A stretch of 64,000 nucleotides of DNA from JAJPXC01 sp964520525 (GCA_964520525.1 CAZFNR010000007.1:12530-76529); one strand, 5' to 3'; counted from the first letter of the stretch, positions 41,698-51,876 are shown. A program made the numbers and translations. The notes: generated by a model from the sequence alone, not told the origin.

Positions 41698-43344
41698 CTA
41701 TTTGCCCTGATGTTCGTAACGGAGTGTCATAGAGGGGAGGTCGCAAACTTCAGCCGGCCCGAAATACTGAATTGGTCCGGGATATACATAGCAAGTATTG
41801 ACCGCCCAGTCGTCGCGCTTGGATGCAAACTTCATGAAAGGAGCCCCAGCAAGGTCGACAAGCGCTTTTTGTATCACGGGTTTCATTGCGCCGTTGCGAC
41901 GCTCCATGTTCATCATCATTGTGATAGGTATGCCACCAGCAATCCACTGAACAGAGGGTTTAGTCAAATTGCGGACTGATGACATATAGCCTGTCACGCC
42001 TGAGTTAACCAAACAAGCTGCATTGAACCCGAGAGCATAGCAATAGTCTGCGTCAAAGTTTGACGGGTCAGCGCAACGGCCTTCATAGCCGAAGAAGTGG
42101 TGGAGGGCTGAGAACTTACCAACGTACTCACCGTCTTTAGCCATAACGGCGAGACGTTTGCCGACCATTTCGCTGAGGAGTTTCTCAGTCTCGATGAGCG
42201 AAACCTGCACGTTGCCGTGGGGATCGCGATCGAGGCAAAGTTGTCGAGCCACTTTGTCGGGCAGCGATGCCAGAGTAGCCGCGTTGGCGGCTGAAAGGTT
42301 TTGTTTGATGAATGCGAAGATAGCTTCAGCGTCTTCTTTAGCGAGTTCGGGGTGTTTTGCGAGCACGTCGTTGAGTTCAGCAATCAACGCTTTGATTGCG
42401 GGGATGAACTCAATGAGCCCTTCGGGAATCAACACTGTGCCGAAGTTGTCGCCTACGGCTGCGCGGGCGGCTACGGTCTTGGCGATGTATTCCACTACGT
42501 CGTCGAGTGATTGGTTTTTAGCCTCAACTTCTTCGGATACAATGCAGATGTTGGGTTGGGTCTGTAATGCGCACTCTAGGGCGATGTGTGATGCTGAGCG
42601 GCCCATCAATTTGATGAAGTGCCAGTATTTTTTAGCAGAGTTGCAGTCGCGCTGGATGTTGCCGATTACCTCAGAGTAAACTTTGGTAGCTGTGTCGAAG
42701 CCGAATGAAGTCTCAATCTGGGCGTTTTTCAAGTCGCCATCGATTGTTTTGGGGCAACCGATTACTTGAACGCCGGCTCCGATGGCTTTGTAATATTCGG
42801 CGAGGATAGCTGCGTTAGTGTTTGAATCGTCGCCACCTATGATGACAACCGCCTTAATGTCAAGCTCTTTGAGAATTTCAAGGCCTTTGTCAAACTGTTC
42901 TTTAGTCTCAAGCTTAGTGCGGCCTGAGCCGATGATGTCGAAACCGCCTGTGTTGCGATATTCGTCGATGATTTCGGCAGTAAGCTCCATATAGCGATGA
43001 TCAACGAGTCCACTCGGGCCCATCAAGAAACCGAAGAGACGGCTGTTGCGGTGGATTTTTTTGATACCGTCAAAGAGACCGCTGATTACGTTGTGGCCAC
43101 CGGGTGCCTGACCGCCCGACAAGATTACGCCGACGTTAATCGGTTGTGTTGCCGAGGGATTGGCGTTTTTCTCAAATTTCAATTCGGGCAAGCCGTATGT
43201 GTTGGGGAACAAAGCCTTGATGTCGGTCTGATCGGCTACTGACTGGGTGGGTTCTCCTTCTACAGCCTTCACTGCGCCGGTCAATACAATCGGCAACTTG
43301 GGCTGATAAGCGGCGCGAGCCTTCTGCAAAGCACTCTTTTTCAT
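41698..43344 (-). CDS. pfp: Diphosphate-dependent fructose-6-phosphate 1-phosphotransferase
   Basis: 548 residues, the long PPi-dependent type of phosphofructokinase. It reversibly phosphorylates fructose-6-phosphate using pyrophosphate, giving energy-saving glycolysis. GGDDSNTNA (residues 170-178) carries the second Asp that blocks ATP in this family, and PKTIDGDL (198-205) has the Lys of PPi enzymes. MGRSASHIALECAL binds the sugar phosphate. A single gene between two hairpins, with a near-consensus -7 (AACTTTGC region, 43425-43418) upstream. Confidence 0.96.
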   Translation of the reverse strand: MKKSALQKARAAYQPKLPIVLTGAVKAVEGEPTQSVADQTDIKALFPNTYGLPELKFEKNANPSATQPINVGVILSGGQAPGGHNVISGLFDGIKKIHRNSRLFGFLMGPSGLVDHRYMELTAEIIDEYRNTGGFDIIGSGRTKLETKEQFDKGLEILKELDIKAVVIIGGDDSNTNAAILAEYYKAIGAGVQVIGCPKTIDGDLKNAQIETSFGFDTATKVYSEVIGNIQRDCNSAKKYWHFIKLMGRSASHIALECALQTQPNICIVSEEVEAKNQSLDDVVEYIAKTVAARAAVGDNFGTVLIPEGLIEFIPAIKALIAELNDVLAKHPELAKEDAEAIFAFIKQNLSAANAATLASLPDKVARQLCLDRDPHGNVQVSLIETEKLLSEMVGKRLAVMAKDGEYVGKFSALHHFFGYEGRCADPSNFDADYCYALGFNAACLVNSGVTGYMSSVRNLTKPSVQWIAGGIPITMMMNMERRNGAMKPVIQKALVDLAGAPFMKFASKRDDWAVNTCYVYPGPIQYFGPAEVCDLPSMTLRYEHQGK

Positions 43345-43450
43345 TCAGCTAAATGTTATTATTTGTTTTGATTTGTAATTATAAATTCCGATGAGAGAGA
43401 TACGGTTATATTCTTTGCAAAGTTCGCAATTATCCGGGATATTTTCAACA

Positions 43451-43476
43451 ATTTTCACACACTAAGATGTGAAAAT
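43451..43476 (-). terminator. Hairpin terminator of the uvrD-to-M16-like operon
   Basis: ATTTTCACA (43451-43459) and TGTGAAAAT (43468-43476) are a perfect 9-bp stem with an 8-nt loop, touching the stop codon of the M16-like gene. The following T tract is short. Confidence 0.55.
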
Positions 43477-44777
43477 TATTTAACCATGGTCGTCGTGTCT
43501 CCTGCAATTGCCACAAGCATCTTATCAACATCCAAATAACGGCTTGCACAGTCAGAAATAGCATCGGGCGACAATGAGCCCACAGCCGTCTGTTGACGGT
43601 CAAAATAATCTGGTGGAGTGCCGGCAAGGCGTTGCGCGGCGACATGGTTAATCACGTTAAACGGAGAGTCAAGGATAGAGGCGAGTTCGCTGTTTGCAGT
43701 CTGAACAAGGCGTTCAAGTTCTTCTCCCATCGGGGGATTTTCTATCAGGTGCCTAATTTCTCGTTTAGTCCCATCAATAACCGCTCTGACGCTGCGGTTG
43801 TCGCACTGTGTAGATACCATCACCGCTCCGCCTTCATGATAGCCGTAAAGGCCTGCTGATACGCCATATGTCAACCCCTGTTTTTCCCGCAAATTTGTCA
43901 TCAGGCGACTACCGAAATATCCGCCAAGAGCCATAGCGACCAGACGCAGCATACAGTAATCATTATGATATCGGTCTACGGCGGGTATCGCCATGACAAC
44001 CGCGCTTTGCAACGCTCCTTTGTAGTCAACCACCTCTTCGACTGAACTGCGGACGGATTCAAACGGCTTCATTCTACGCACTATCGGCTGATTCCCTGTA
44101 GGTAACGATTCAAGAAACCTTATGACCGAATCATGTTCCGATTCATTGAAGCATCCTGCCAAATATGCCGACATGGAACTCGTCGCACACATGAGTCTCT
44201 GCGATTCAACCATCATTTGCCAATCAACAGCCGATATACGTTCCGGAGTCGCCTCAATAGTTATCGGATGTCCCGAACCCGCCAGTTGACAGAGCGAAGC
44301 CGATTCCGCCAGATAATCGACTTTTTTTCGCTGCAACTCCCATGATGCCACCATTTTATCTTTATTACGACTGATTCGTTGCATGGGGAAAGTCGGGGAG
44401 GTTAAAATACCCCTGACAATCGGAAGCACTTTGTCTAATTTGCTGCTCAACGATGTGAGCGTAACCACTGAGTTATGGTCCCTCACTTCACTTTTCAGCC
44501 ATGCTCCGTTAAAGTCAAGCCGGTATTCCACCTCATCTCCCGACAAGGTTTCACAGCCGTCACGCAATGAGGCAGACACCAACATCGGAATAGCCGGATT
44601 ATTGAAATCAAGTTTACCCCCGTCATAAACAAGTGTGAGCTGCACTATCGGCTGATTGCCGGAATTTAAAGTCACGAGATTTGCCCCATTGCCGATATCC
44701 CGCATATCGACATCCGGTAACCGTAATTCCGGGAAACCGGTTATCGCCGGTGAGATTTTTCGATTAACAGCATTCAT
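43476..44777 (-). CDS. M16 family protein lacking the zinc motif
   Basis: 433 residues, one two-domain M16 unit without a signal peptide. The N-terminal half has the usual start (VQLTLVYDGGKLDFNNPAIPMLVSASLRDG), but where HxxEH should follow there is LRDGCETLSGDEVEYRLD, so no zinc site. The C-terminal half keeps the substrate-side GSRLMTNLREKQGLTYGVSAG. Such subunits elsewhere pair with an active partner or act as chaperone-like binding proteins. 24 bp after kdsB. Confidence 0.88.
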   Translation of the reverse strand: MNAVNRKISPAITGFPELRLPDVDMRDIGNGANLVTLNSGNQPIVQLTLVYDGGKLDFNNPAIPMLVSASLRDGCETLSGDEVEYRLDFNGAWLKSEVRDHNSVVTLTSLSSKLDKVLPIVRGILTSPTFPMQRISRNKDKMVASWELQRKKVDYLAESASLCQLAGSGHPITIEATPERISAVDWQMMVESQRLMCATSSMSAYLAGCFNESEHDSVIRFLESLPTGNQPIVRRMKPFESVRSSVEEVVDYKGALQSAVVMAIPAVDRYHNDYCMLRLVAMALGGYFGSRLMTNLREKQGLTYGVSAGLYGYHEGGAVMVSTQCDNRSVRAVIDGTKREIRHLIENPPMGEELERLVQTANSELASILDSPFNVINHVAAQRLAGTPPDYFDRQQTAVGSLSPDAISDCASRYLDVDKMLVAIAGDTTTMVK

Positions 44778-44801
44778 TACTTCTAATAAATGTTAATTGG
44801 G

Positions 44802-45563
44802 TTACAGCCCGTTTTGCTCACAAAAGCGGCGAGCTTCTTCAAGATCGGCAGGAGTGTCTATTCCAATCGTTGGGCAATCGGTCAAACCAACTTTAATTCT
44901 ATATCCATTATCTATCCATCTCAATTGTTCAAGAGATTCAGCCAACTCAAGAGGTGATTGGGGTAGTTTTGTAATCTCAGCCAACGTAGACGAACGATAT
45001 CCATACATACCCACATGTGTCAGAAATTGGAAACGATTAAGCCATTCTTGCCATTGGTAATTGCGAATATATGGTATAATGGTGCGACTGAAATAAATAG
45101 CCATATCATTTTGATTCCTAACAACTTTAACGACATTAGGGTCAAAAAGCCCTTCAAATCCCTTTGAAGGATCATACGGACGAGCCAACGTGGCAATATC
45201 GGTAGATTCATCTTCAAAACATTGTTTCAATGATGAAATTTGTTTAGGATTTATAAATGGCTCATCACCTTGAATATTAATTACGACAGTCGCATTTGAG
45301 CCGCAATTGCGATAAGCCTCATAACAACGGTCAGTACCGCTGCGATGCTCTTGGGATGTCATCACTACATTCCCCCCAAAAGCCTTCACAGCATCAGCGA
45401 TGCGGTTATCGTCTGTTGCGACCAACACATCGTCCAATTCCTTAGATGCTTGGCGATACACGCGTTCAATCATAGTCATTTTGCCGATTTCAGCTAACGG
45501 TTTGCCGGGAAATCGACTTGAAGCATAGCGCGCGGGGATAATGCCAATAAAACTATTGCTCAT
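44802..45563 (-). CDS. kdsB: 3-deoxy-manno-octulosonate cytidylyltransferase
   Basis: About 253 residues from MSNSFIGIIPARYASSRFPGKPL. Activates KDO with CTP for lipopolysaccharide core synthesis. Motifs: IPARYASSRFPGKPLAEI, VMTSQEHRSGTDRCYEA, VINIQGDEPFI and HVGMYGYR. The frame opens further to 45650, but those residues are hydrophobic and unlike the family. Downstream of a membrane flippase-like gene in an envelope-rich operon. Confidence 0.95.
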   Translation of the reverse strand: MSNSFIGIIPARYASSRFPGKPLAEIGKMTMIERVYRQASKELDDVLVATDDNRIADAVKAFGGNVVMTSQEHRSGTDRCYEAYRNCGSNATVVINIQGDEPFINPKQISSLKQCFEDESTDIATLARPYDPSKGFEGLFDPNVVKVVRNQNDMAIYFSRTIIPYIRNYQWQEWLNRFQFLTHVGMYGYRSSTLAEITKLPQSPLELAESLEQLRWIDNGYRIKVGLTDCPTIGIDTPADLEEARRFCEQNGL

Positions 45564-45607
45564 AGAAAATATATTTATCGTTATTAAACAAATACATATC
45601 GAAACTC

Positions 45608-46648
45608 CTATTTCACATTTTTTCTTGAGAAAAAGCCCGGCAATAGGCACACTCCGATGACAAGATATACATAATATGATATCAACCGCCAGAAAAGCGC
45701 GATAATCAATGCAATTCCTACTCCTGCGGCTCTAGCTATCATATCTCCGTAATATTCAGTGAAAAGCCATTCACTGACACCGGAACCTCCGGGTGTCGGA
45801 CTGACCATCAATGCCACCCATACGACAAGCTGCCTGCCGAATACTACAAGTTGCTCCGAGCCTGGGACGAACCCCCAAAACAGAGCGTTAACGACTAAAA
45901 AACGTGATGTCCATGATAGAGCACTCGCCCCAAAAGTTTCAAGCCACCATTTCAACGGCTTCCTTTTCAAATGGATTGATGTCGCTACCATATTGTCGGC
46001 AACTTCAACTATTTTATATTCCCATCGTCGCAAAATCGGGAGTCGAAATAGTTTTGTCAAGACTATTTTTACGCCATAAGGCTTCGCAATTATCCCGAAA
46101 AACAAGATTAAAGTCCATGCGAACAAGACCCCATAAACACACCAAAATACGATTTCCAACCCTACAGTGAACGTTTCGTTACCATGCCCGAAGCCGAATA
46201 ATTTATCATGGGGGATTACCAATGCTATAATTGGACATGCGATTACAAAAAACAACTCATCGAGAAATATGGTAGTCATCATCAATGTTGTCGCACGCCC
46301 TAAAGCGATACCCTCCCGATTAAGATATACCATGCCTAATGCGCTTCCACCGACAGCCGATGGGGTAACACACGATGTGAACTCACATAGCATATCCACA
46401 CGCAAGGCCTGTCGCCATGTCAGCTGGCAATCGGTCAAAGTCCGCAATCGCCATGTCAGGCCGAAATCTCGACCAACCATAAACAACCATGCGAGGAATA
46501 TGGCGCCGACAACATGGGGAGTGAAATGTATCAACTGTAACGTATTAACGCTAAATTCTCGATGAAATAGCCAGACAATTACAGTAACGCCTATCGCCAC
46601 AGGGGCTATTATCCTGATTATCATGCTATTTTTCGCACTGATACTCAT
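45608..46648 (-). CDS. Lysylphosphatidylglycerol synthase TM-domain/flippase-like membrane protein
   Basis: About 346 residues with roughly eight membrane helices. Family stretches: DCQLTWRQALRVDMLCEFTSCVTPSAVGGSALGMVYLNREG and SPTPGGSGVSEWLFTEYYGD, the conserved PSAVGG and PGGSG of the UPF0104/MprF-TM family. The soluble lysyl-transferase domain is absent, so it may move a lipid-linked precursor. Start is 46648 (MSISAKN) or 46690; the latter overlaps radC. Confidence 0.88.
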   Translation of the reverse strand: MSISAKNSMIIRIIAPVAIGVTVIVWLFHREFSVNTLQLIHFTPHVVGAIFLAWLFMVGRDFGLTWRLRTLTDCQLTWRQALRVDMLCEFTSCVTPSAVGGSALGMVYLNREGIALGRATTLMMTTIFLDELFFVIACPIIALVIPHDKLFGFGHGNETFTVGLEIVFWCVYGVLFAWTLILFFGIIAKPYGVKIVLTKLFRLPILRRWEYKIVEVADNMVATSIHLKRKPLKWWLETFGASALSWTSRFLVVNALFWGFVPGSEQLVVFGRQLVVWVALMVSPTPGGSGVSEWLFTEYYGDMIARAAGVGIALIIALFWRLISYYVYLVIGVCLLPGFFSRKNVK

Positions 46649-46670
46649 GTTGGTCAATCCTTTATTGGCA

Positions 46671-47381
46671 TCACAGTTTGCCCTCGTCATTATATGAGAA
46701 ATAACCCGATGACGACACTATCAGATGGTCAAGTAGTCTGATGTCAAGAATCTGGCACGCCTGCTTGATTCGCAGTGTAAGCTGATTGTCGGGAGTACTT
46801 GGCACTAAATTCCCCGAAGGATGGTTGTGCACAAGAATCAAACCACTTGACAACTTGTCGATAGCGCGTTTCATGAGCAGTTTCACATCGACGAGTGTGC
46901 TTGCGGTTCCTCCTCCACTAATACACTCTTTCGATATAAGTCTGTTGGCATGGGATAAATGCAATACCCAAAATTCCTCGTAGTTTAAACGGCACAGATG
47001 CGGATACATCAATTTGTAGGCATCATGGCTACCGCAGATGCGAGGATCTTCCTCCGCGAAATCCGCCTGACATCTTATGCCAAGTTCAAAGGCCGCCGCA
47101 AGAGATATTGATTTAGCTGGGCCAATGCCTTTATATTTAGTCGACATCTCATGAATCGACATCTTTGCGAGACGTGACAGACGATTGTCCTGATCGCGCA
47201 ATATTTCCTGACTCAACTGAATAACTGATTTCCCGGGCAATCCGCCACCAAATATAATGGCAAGCAGTTCAGCATTGCTCAGTCCTTGAATCCCGATTCT
47301 CAATGCTTTTTCGCGAGGACGGTCATCATCATTAAGATCATGTATCCTAAAGACTCGGTTATCGGCTTCTTTGTTTGTCAT
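46671..47381 (-). CDS. radC: RadC family JAB-domain protein
   Basis: About 236 residues from MTNKEADNR. N-terminal helix-hairpin-helix part (LSNAELLAIIFGGGLPGKSV, KYKGIGPAKSISLAAAFELG) and a JAMM metalloprotease-like domain with NHPSGNLVPSTPD (ligands His, His, Asp) and an upstream Glu. Despite the name, a DNA-repair role is doubtful; the biochemical activity is unknown. The frame opens at 47405, overlapping the glycosyltransferase gene. Confidence 0.93.
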   Translation of the reverse strand: MTNKEADNRVFRIHDLNDDDRPREKALRIGIQGLSNAELLAIIFGGGLPGKSVIQLSQEILRDQDNRLSRLAKMSIHEMSTKYKGIGPAKSISLAAAFELGIRCQADFAEEDPRICGSHDAYKLMYPHLCRLNYEEFWVLHLSHANRLISKECISGGGTASTLVDVKLLMKRAIDKLSSGLILVHNHPSGNLVPSTPDNQLTLRIKQACQILDIRLLDHLIVSSSGYFSYNDEGKL

Positions 47382-47382
47382 T

Positions 47383-48381
47383 TTATTTACCTTTACGCAT
47401 CGCAATTTCCTGATTTAGATCTCTTCCCCGCCTAAGGATTATTTTTGTCATATAGGCTCTAATAAACCCTACGCCATATCCTCCAAGCTGTATAATGCTC
47501 GCAGGAAGTGACTTCAAAGCGATATCAAGCGATTTGGTGGAGAACAGTGCAGAGACAAAAACAGCCCCAAGGTAAACTAACAACGGCATGACAAACCACC
47601 ATGAAACGAATATCGACAGAAGTATCAACGCTAATGAACCAATGACAAATGCAGCCGGAAGCAGATGAACTACTTTAAGAGATTCAGGGTATAGCAACTT
47701 GAGTGTGATTCTTGACATTCCGAACACATAAACCTGCCTGGCGAACAGTTTCATATTGAGTCTGCGTTTATGATAGACATACGCTGCTCTTATGAGGGCT
47801 ATACTAAATCCGGCTTTGCGTATACGGGTCGACATATCTATATCCTCTGAAAACATTTCGCGAAAGCCGCCGACTTTATCATAAACTCTTCGAGAAAATC
47901 CCATGTTGAATGTTCTCGGTGTGAATTTTTCCAACTGCACTTTCCCGCCTCTTATTCCTCCAGTCGTCAGAAATGAAGTCATGGAATAGTTGATGGCCTT
48001 TTGCGTATTGGAAAATGATTCATGAGCGGCATCGGGACCTCCGAAACAATCCACCGGCGTTTTTTCAAGATATTGAGCAAGAACGGCGAAATAATCGGGA
48101 GGTATCACGCAATCTGAATCGAAAAAAATCAGGTAATCACCAGTAGAGCGCTCCATACCATAATTTCGTGCAATAGAACGGCCTTCGTTTATCTTGAAAT
48201 AATACTTGATATCTATCTTGTCTGAATAGGTTGCCACAACTTCTCGACAGGGGTCTGTGGAGCCATCTTCGACTATTACGGCCTCAAAATCTTTACACTT
48301 TTGCGCGGCAAGGCTTTTGAGTAAATCATCGACTTCTTCGATTCGATTATATACTGGAATAATTATAGAGAATTTCGGCAT
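47383..48381 (-). CDS. Family 2 glycosyltransferase with C-terminal membrane helices
   Basis: 332 residues. GT-A fold: FSIIIPVYNRIEEVDDLL, VIVEDGSTDPC (the nucleotide-binding DGS), GDYLIFFDSDCVIP (DxD) and a catalytic region MFSEDIDMSTRIRKAGF. Two or three membrane helices at residues ~235-300 anchor it to the inner membrane. It probably transfers a sugar to a lipid carrier or glycan; substrate unknown. Overlaps the possible long radC start. Confidence 0.9.
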   Translation of the reverse strand: MPKFSIIIPVYNRIEEVDDLLKSLAAQKCKDFEAVIVEDGSTDPCREVVATYSDKIDIKYYFKINEGRSIARNYGMERSTGDYLIFFDSDCVIPPDYFAVLAQYLEKTPVDCFGGPDAAHESFSNTQKAINYSMTSFLTTGGIRGGKVQLEKFTPRTFNMGFSRRVYDKVGGFREMFSEDIDMSTRIRKAGFSIALIRAAYVYHKRRLNMKLFARQVYVFGMSRITLKLLYPESLKVVHLLPAAFVIGSLALILLSIFVSWWFVMPLLVYLGAVFVSALFSTKSLDIALKSLPASIIQLGGYGVGFIRAYMTKIILRRGRDLNQEIAMRKGK

Positions 48382-48388
48382 AGATGTA

Positions 48389-49543
48389 TCAGTTCATTCG
48401 TGATTTGTAATCGTTATAATCATATTTTCGCAGGTATTCCAAATTTCCGTTCGTATGGCATAGCACAATATCGGGATGGGAGATACCATTAAACATTGTA
48501 GTTTTGACAGTTGTATAATGATTCATATCCTCAAGAGTCAGACGGTCTCCGATTGAGAGGGGTTTTTCAAAGCTCCAATCGCCAACGTAATCACCACTGA
48601 GGCATGAGTTTCCACCAAGTCTATAACTTGGTTTACCATCAGCCGGTTCAATACTTTCGGTAATGGCAGGTTTATATGGCATCTCCAATGTGTCTGGCAT
48701 ATGACAAGCAAACGATGCGTCAATTATAGCAGTGTTTATTCCGTCATTCTCCACTACGTCAACTACCGACGTGATTAAATCGCCTGTACGCCATGTAAAT
48801 GCGCTACCCGGTTCAAGTATAACCTCCAACCAGGGATAACGTTTCCGAAATCCTTTGAGCAAAGAGATAAGATGTTCCACATCATACCCTTCCTTTGTCA
48901 TCAAATGGCCACCACCCATATTAACCCACTTCAAATCGCCGAGCAATTGCCCGAATTGGCTCTCAAATGCGTCCAGAACTCGTTGTAAGTCATATGACGA
49001 TGATTCACATAGCGCATGGAAATGTAATCCCTCAATTCCGTCGGGCAACTCACCGCCAAGAGACTCTGCAGTAACACCGAACCTGGAACCCGGAAGTGCC
49101 GGATTGTATATGTCTGTCTCTATAACCGAACAGCGTGGATTCACTCTCAGTCCGGGCGAGACCCGTCTCTCCGGGTGCGATTGATTCCATGCCATGAGCT
49201 GTCTGCTGAAACGATCATATTGACCGGCAGAGTTAAACGTGATGTGTTTGCTTCCCGATAGATATTCAGCTATGGTGGATGGGGTGTAGGCCGGACAATA
49301 GCTATGCACATCGCCTCCAAGCTCCTCATTTCCGAGGCGTAGTTCGTTCAACGAGCTTGCCGTTGAATCACAGACATATTCTTTTATTATTGGGAAAGTG
49401 CGCCAAAGAGCATTGGCTTTAAACGCCATGATAATGTTGACTCCAGCTTCATCTTTGACTCGCTTTATCAGCGACAGATTCTTTCGGAGCTTATCCTCAT
49501 ATACGATATAAAACGGCGTGGGCAATTCTTTAATATCCATCAT
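48389..49543 (-). CDS. nspC: Carboxynorspermidine decarboxylase
   Basis: 384 residues, PLP enzyme of the alanine-racemase-like fold that makes norspermidine or spermidine from the carboxy form. The PLP lysine is K42 in IMAFKANALW; GLHFHALCESSSYDL, KWVNMGGGHL and LEPGSAFTWRTGDL are typical, and the C-terminal HMPDTLEMPYKP and GNSCLSGDYVGDW complete the active site. The start overlaps the uvrD stop by 4 bp. Its partner, carboxynorspermidine dehydrogenase, is not nearby. Confidence 0.95.
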   Translation of the reverse strand: MMDIKELPTPFYIVYEDKLRKNLSLIKRVKDEAGVNIIMAFKANALWRTFPIIKEYVCDSTASSLNELRLGNEELGGDVHSYCPAYTPSTIAEYLSGSKHITFNSAGQYDRFSRQLMAWNQSHPERRVSPGLRVNPRCSVIETDIYNPALPGSRFGVTAESLGGELPDGIEGLHFHALCESSSYDLQRVLDAFESQFGQLLGDLKWVNMGGGHLMTKEGYDVEHLISLLKGFRKRYPWLEVILEPGSAFTWRTGDLITSVVDVVENDGINTAIIDASFACHMPDTLEMPYKPAITESIEPADGKPSYRLGGNSCLSGDYVGDWSFEKPLSIGDRLTLEDMNHYTTVKTTMFNGISHPDIVLCHTNGNLEYLRKYDYNDYKSRMN

Positions 49544-51867
49544 GATAAAATATTAAAACGGGCGAATTTCAATAACAGGGTCTTGGTCTCTACATTGGAG
49601 AAATTAACCGTAATTCTCGGATCGGGCGACACCTTGTCGATGTTCGTAATCTCACCAAATCCGAATCGAGGATGCTCAATCTTCATGCCGACAGCTAAAT
49701 CAGACACTTTATGTAATACAAAAATCCCCGATGAAACATCAGCAGGTTTAGCCGTAGCAGTCGATATAACTGTGCTATGCCGGGTTGACACAGTTAAATC
49801 TGACGATGCATTATAGCTTTTCGATGTCGTCGAATGGAATGACGATTGATACTTTTCAACAGGATTTATGCGTGACTGGGGGCCCAACGAAGTTCCCGAC
49901 ACAAGATGCAGATACTGAGGATTGATGTCGCGAATAAAACGGGATGGTGAACAGGTGCTTGTCTGGCCGTTTCTGAATCGGGATGACGCATAACTTAACA
50001 TACAGAAATTTTTAGCGCGCGTAATCGCCACATACAGTAGGCGGCGCTCCTCCTCAATCTCGCTTAATGTCGATGAACTCATAGCCGAGGGGAACAAATC
50101 CTCTTCTACACCGACAATAAACACGTTGGAAAATTCCAATCCCTTTGCTGCATGGGCAGTCATTAGTGTCACACGTTCCCCGGACCCATCATCCTGATCT
50201 TGATCGGTTGCCAATGACACAATGCTGAGGAAATCCCTTAAGGAGCGCTCCTCTGAAGCCCCTTCTTCAAGTTTTCCGGTAACAAATTCCTTTACACCAT
50301 TCAAAAGTTCATTGATATTCTCTTGTTTTGATATACTCTCGGGTGTACGGTCGGTGAGTAGCACCGACAACAATCCTGCTTCTCTGATTATAGCGACAGC
50401 GACAGCCTCCGCATCCAAACCCTGACTGTTCATATCTATAAACCGCTGAATCATCGCCCTGAACGCTTCAAGTTTTTTAGTTATTCCACTGTTGACCCCC
50501 GGGCTATAAGAGCCAAGGTCATTCAGTATTCGCCATATCGACACATGATTGTCTATTGCGCATCGCAACAACTTATTGACAGTTGTTTCTCCGATTCCAC
50601 GTCCGGGATAATTGATAATCCGCCTTAACGCTTCGTCATCATCCGGATTAACCGATAAGCGGAAATAGGCTATAGCATCCTTGACTTCCTTGCGTTGGTA
50701 AAACGATAGTCCTCCGTAAATACGATAAGGTATATTGCGTTTGCGCAATGACTCTTCCAGGATTCGTGACTGCGCATTCGTGCGATACAAGACAGCGAAC
50801 TCATCATATGAGTCATGAGTGTTCATTTTTACCTGCGATATGCGGTTGGCGACAAGAAAGCTTTCCTCATAATCGCTGTAACTTTGAACTACTTCTATGC
50901 GTTGACCGAGTGCGTTGCGTGAAAACACCTGTTTTCTGATTTGTTCAGTATTCTTGTCTATGAGTGAGTTTGCTGCATTGATTATATTTTGAGTAGAGCG
51001 ATAATTTTGCTCAAGTTTAAAAATCTTGAGGGTAGGGTAATTCTGTTTCAGATTCAATATATTCTTAATATTAGCTCCGCGAAACGAATAGATGCTTTGC
51101 GCATCATCACCGACTACACACAAGTTGTTGTTCCCAGCTGTAAGCTGAGATACGATGAGATGTTGTGCGAAATTTGTATCCTGATACTCATCGACAAGCA
51201 CATATCTGAAAAATTCCTGATAGTGTCTCAAAATATCGGGATTATCTCTTAACAGCACATTAGTAAAATACAACAAATCATCGAAATCCATTGCGCCTGC
51301 AACGAAGCATCTATTGCGATAAGCCGCATATATCGCTTGCGTGTATGGCCGACGCGCCCGTTTGTCCGCCTCCATAAGCCCTCTATCTGCAGCGTATTCA
51401 TCGGGTGATATCAGCGCATTCTTTGCCCATGAGATTGCCGACATGATGGTATTGGGTTTATATAATTTGTCATCAAGCCCCATATCTTTGATTATAGTCT
51501 TGATAAGAGCCTTGCTGTCAGAGGTATCATATATTGTATAATCGCGTTTGAAACCAAGCCGTTCGGAATGCTGGCGTAATATTTTAGCGAATATGGAGTG
51601 GAACGTCCCCATCCACAACCGCGAAGATGTCTTTTGGCCAACAAGCCCTTCGATTCGCTCTCGCATTTCTCTCGCCGCTTTGTTGGTAAATGTAAGCGCT
51701 AATATTCTCCACGGTTCATAACCATGAGAAAGCAAGTGTACAATCTTATAGGTCAAAACACGGGTTTTACCGGAACCGGCACCCGCGATAACTAACGAAG
51801 GGCCATCGGTGTACAACACAGCTTGACGCTGTTGCTCATTTAGTTCGTCAAGATATTCTTCTGCCAT
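49540..51867 (-). CDS. uvrD: UvrD/PcrA-type superfamily 1 DNA helicase
   Basis: 775 residues. Motifs in order: LNEQQRQAV (Q), GAGSGKTRVL (Walker A), LALTFTNKAAREMRER (Ia), VLVDEYQDTN (II), VVGDDAQSIYSFRGA (III), LEQNYRST (IV), LMTAHAAKGLEF (V) and LLYVAITRAK (VI). The C-terminal ~60 residues (GMKIEHPRFGFGEITNID) are the Tudor-like RNA-polymerase-binding module of PcrA. It unwinds DNA in excision repair and clears conflicts. 9 bp after the DUF4250 gene. Confidence 0.96.
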   Translation of the reverse strand: MAEEYLDELNEQQRQAVLYTDGPSLVIAGAGSGKTRVLTYKIVHLLSHGYEPWRILALTFTNKAAREMRERIEGLVGQKTSSRLWMGTFHSIFAKILRQHSERLGFKRDYTIYDTSDSKALIKTIIKDMGLDDKLYKPNTIMSAISWAKNALISPDEYAADRGLMEADKRARRPYTQAIYAAYRNRCFVAGAMDFDDLLYFTNVLLRDNPDILRHYQEFFRYVLVDEYQDTNFAQHLIVSQLTAGNNNLCVVGDDAQSIYSFRGANIKNILNLKQNYPTLKIFKLEQNYRSTQNIINAANSLIDKNTEQIRKQVFSRNALGQRIEVVQSYSDYEESFLVANRISQVKMNTHDSYDEFAVLYRTNAQSRILEESLRKRNIPYRIYGGLSFYQRKEVKDAIAYFRLSVNPDDDEALRRIINYPGRGIGETTVNKLLRCAIDNHVSIWRILNDLGSYSPGVNSGITKKLEAFRAMIQRFIDMNSQGLDAEAVAVAIIREAGLLSVLLTDRTPESISKQENINELLNGVKEFVTGKLEEGASEERSLRDFLSIVSLATDQDQDDGSGERVTLMTAHAAKGLEFSNVFIVGVEEDLFPSAMSSSTLSEIEEERRLLYVAITRAKNFCMLSYASSRFRNGQTSTCSPSRFIRDINPQYLHLVSGTSLGPQSRINPVEKYQSSFHSTTSKSYNASSDLTVSTRHSTVISTATAKPADVSSGIFVLHKVSDLAVGMKIEHPRFGFGEITNIDKVSPDPRITVNFSNVETKTLLLKFARFNILS

Positions 51868-51876
51868 TATCCGACG

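Noticed and set aside
42158..42679. 173-codon plus-strand frame opposite pfp
   Set aside because: Serine/alanine-rich mirror of the coding strand of a conserved enzyme; not a gene.
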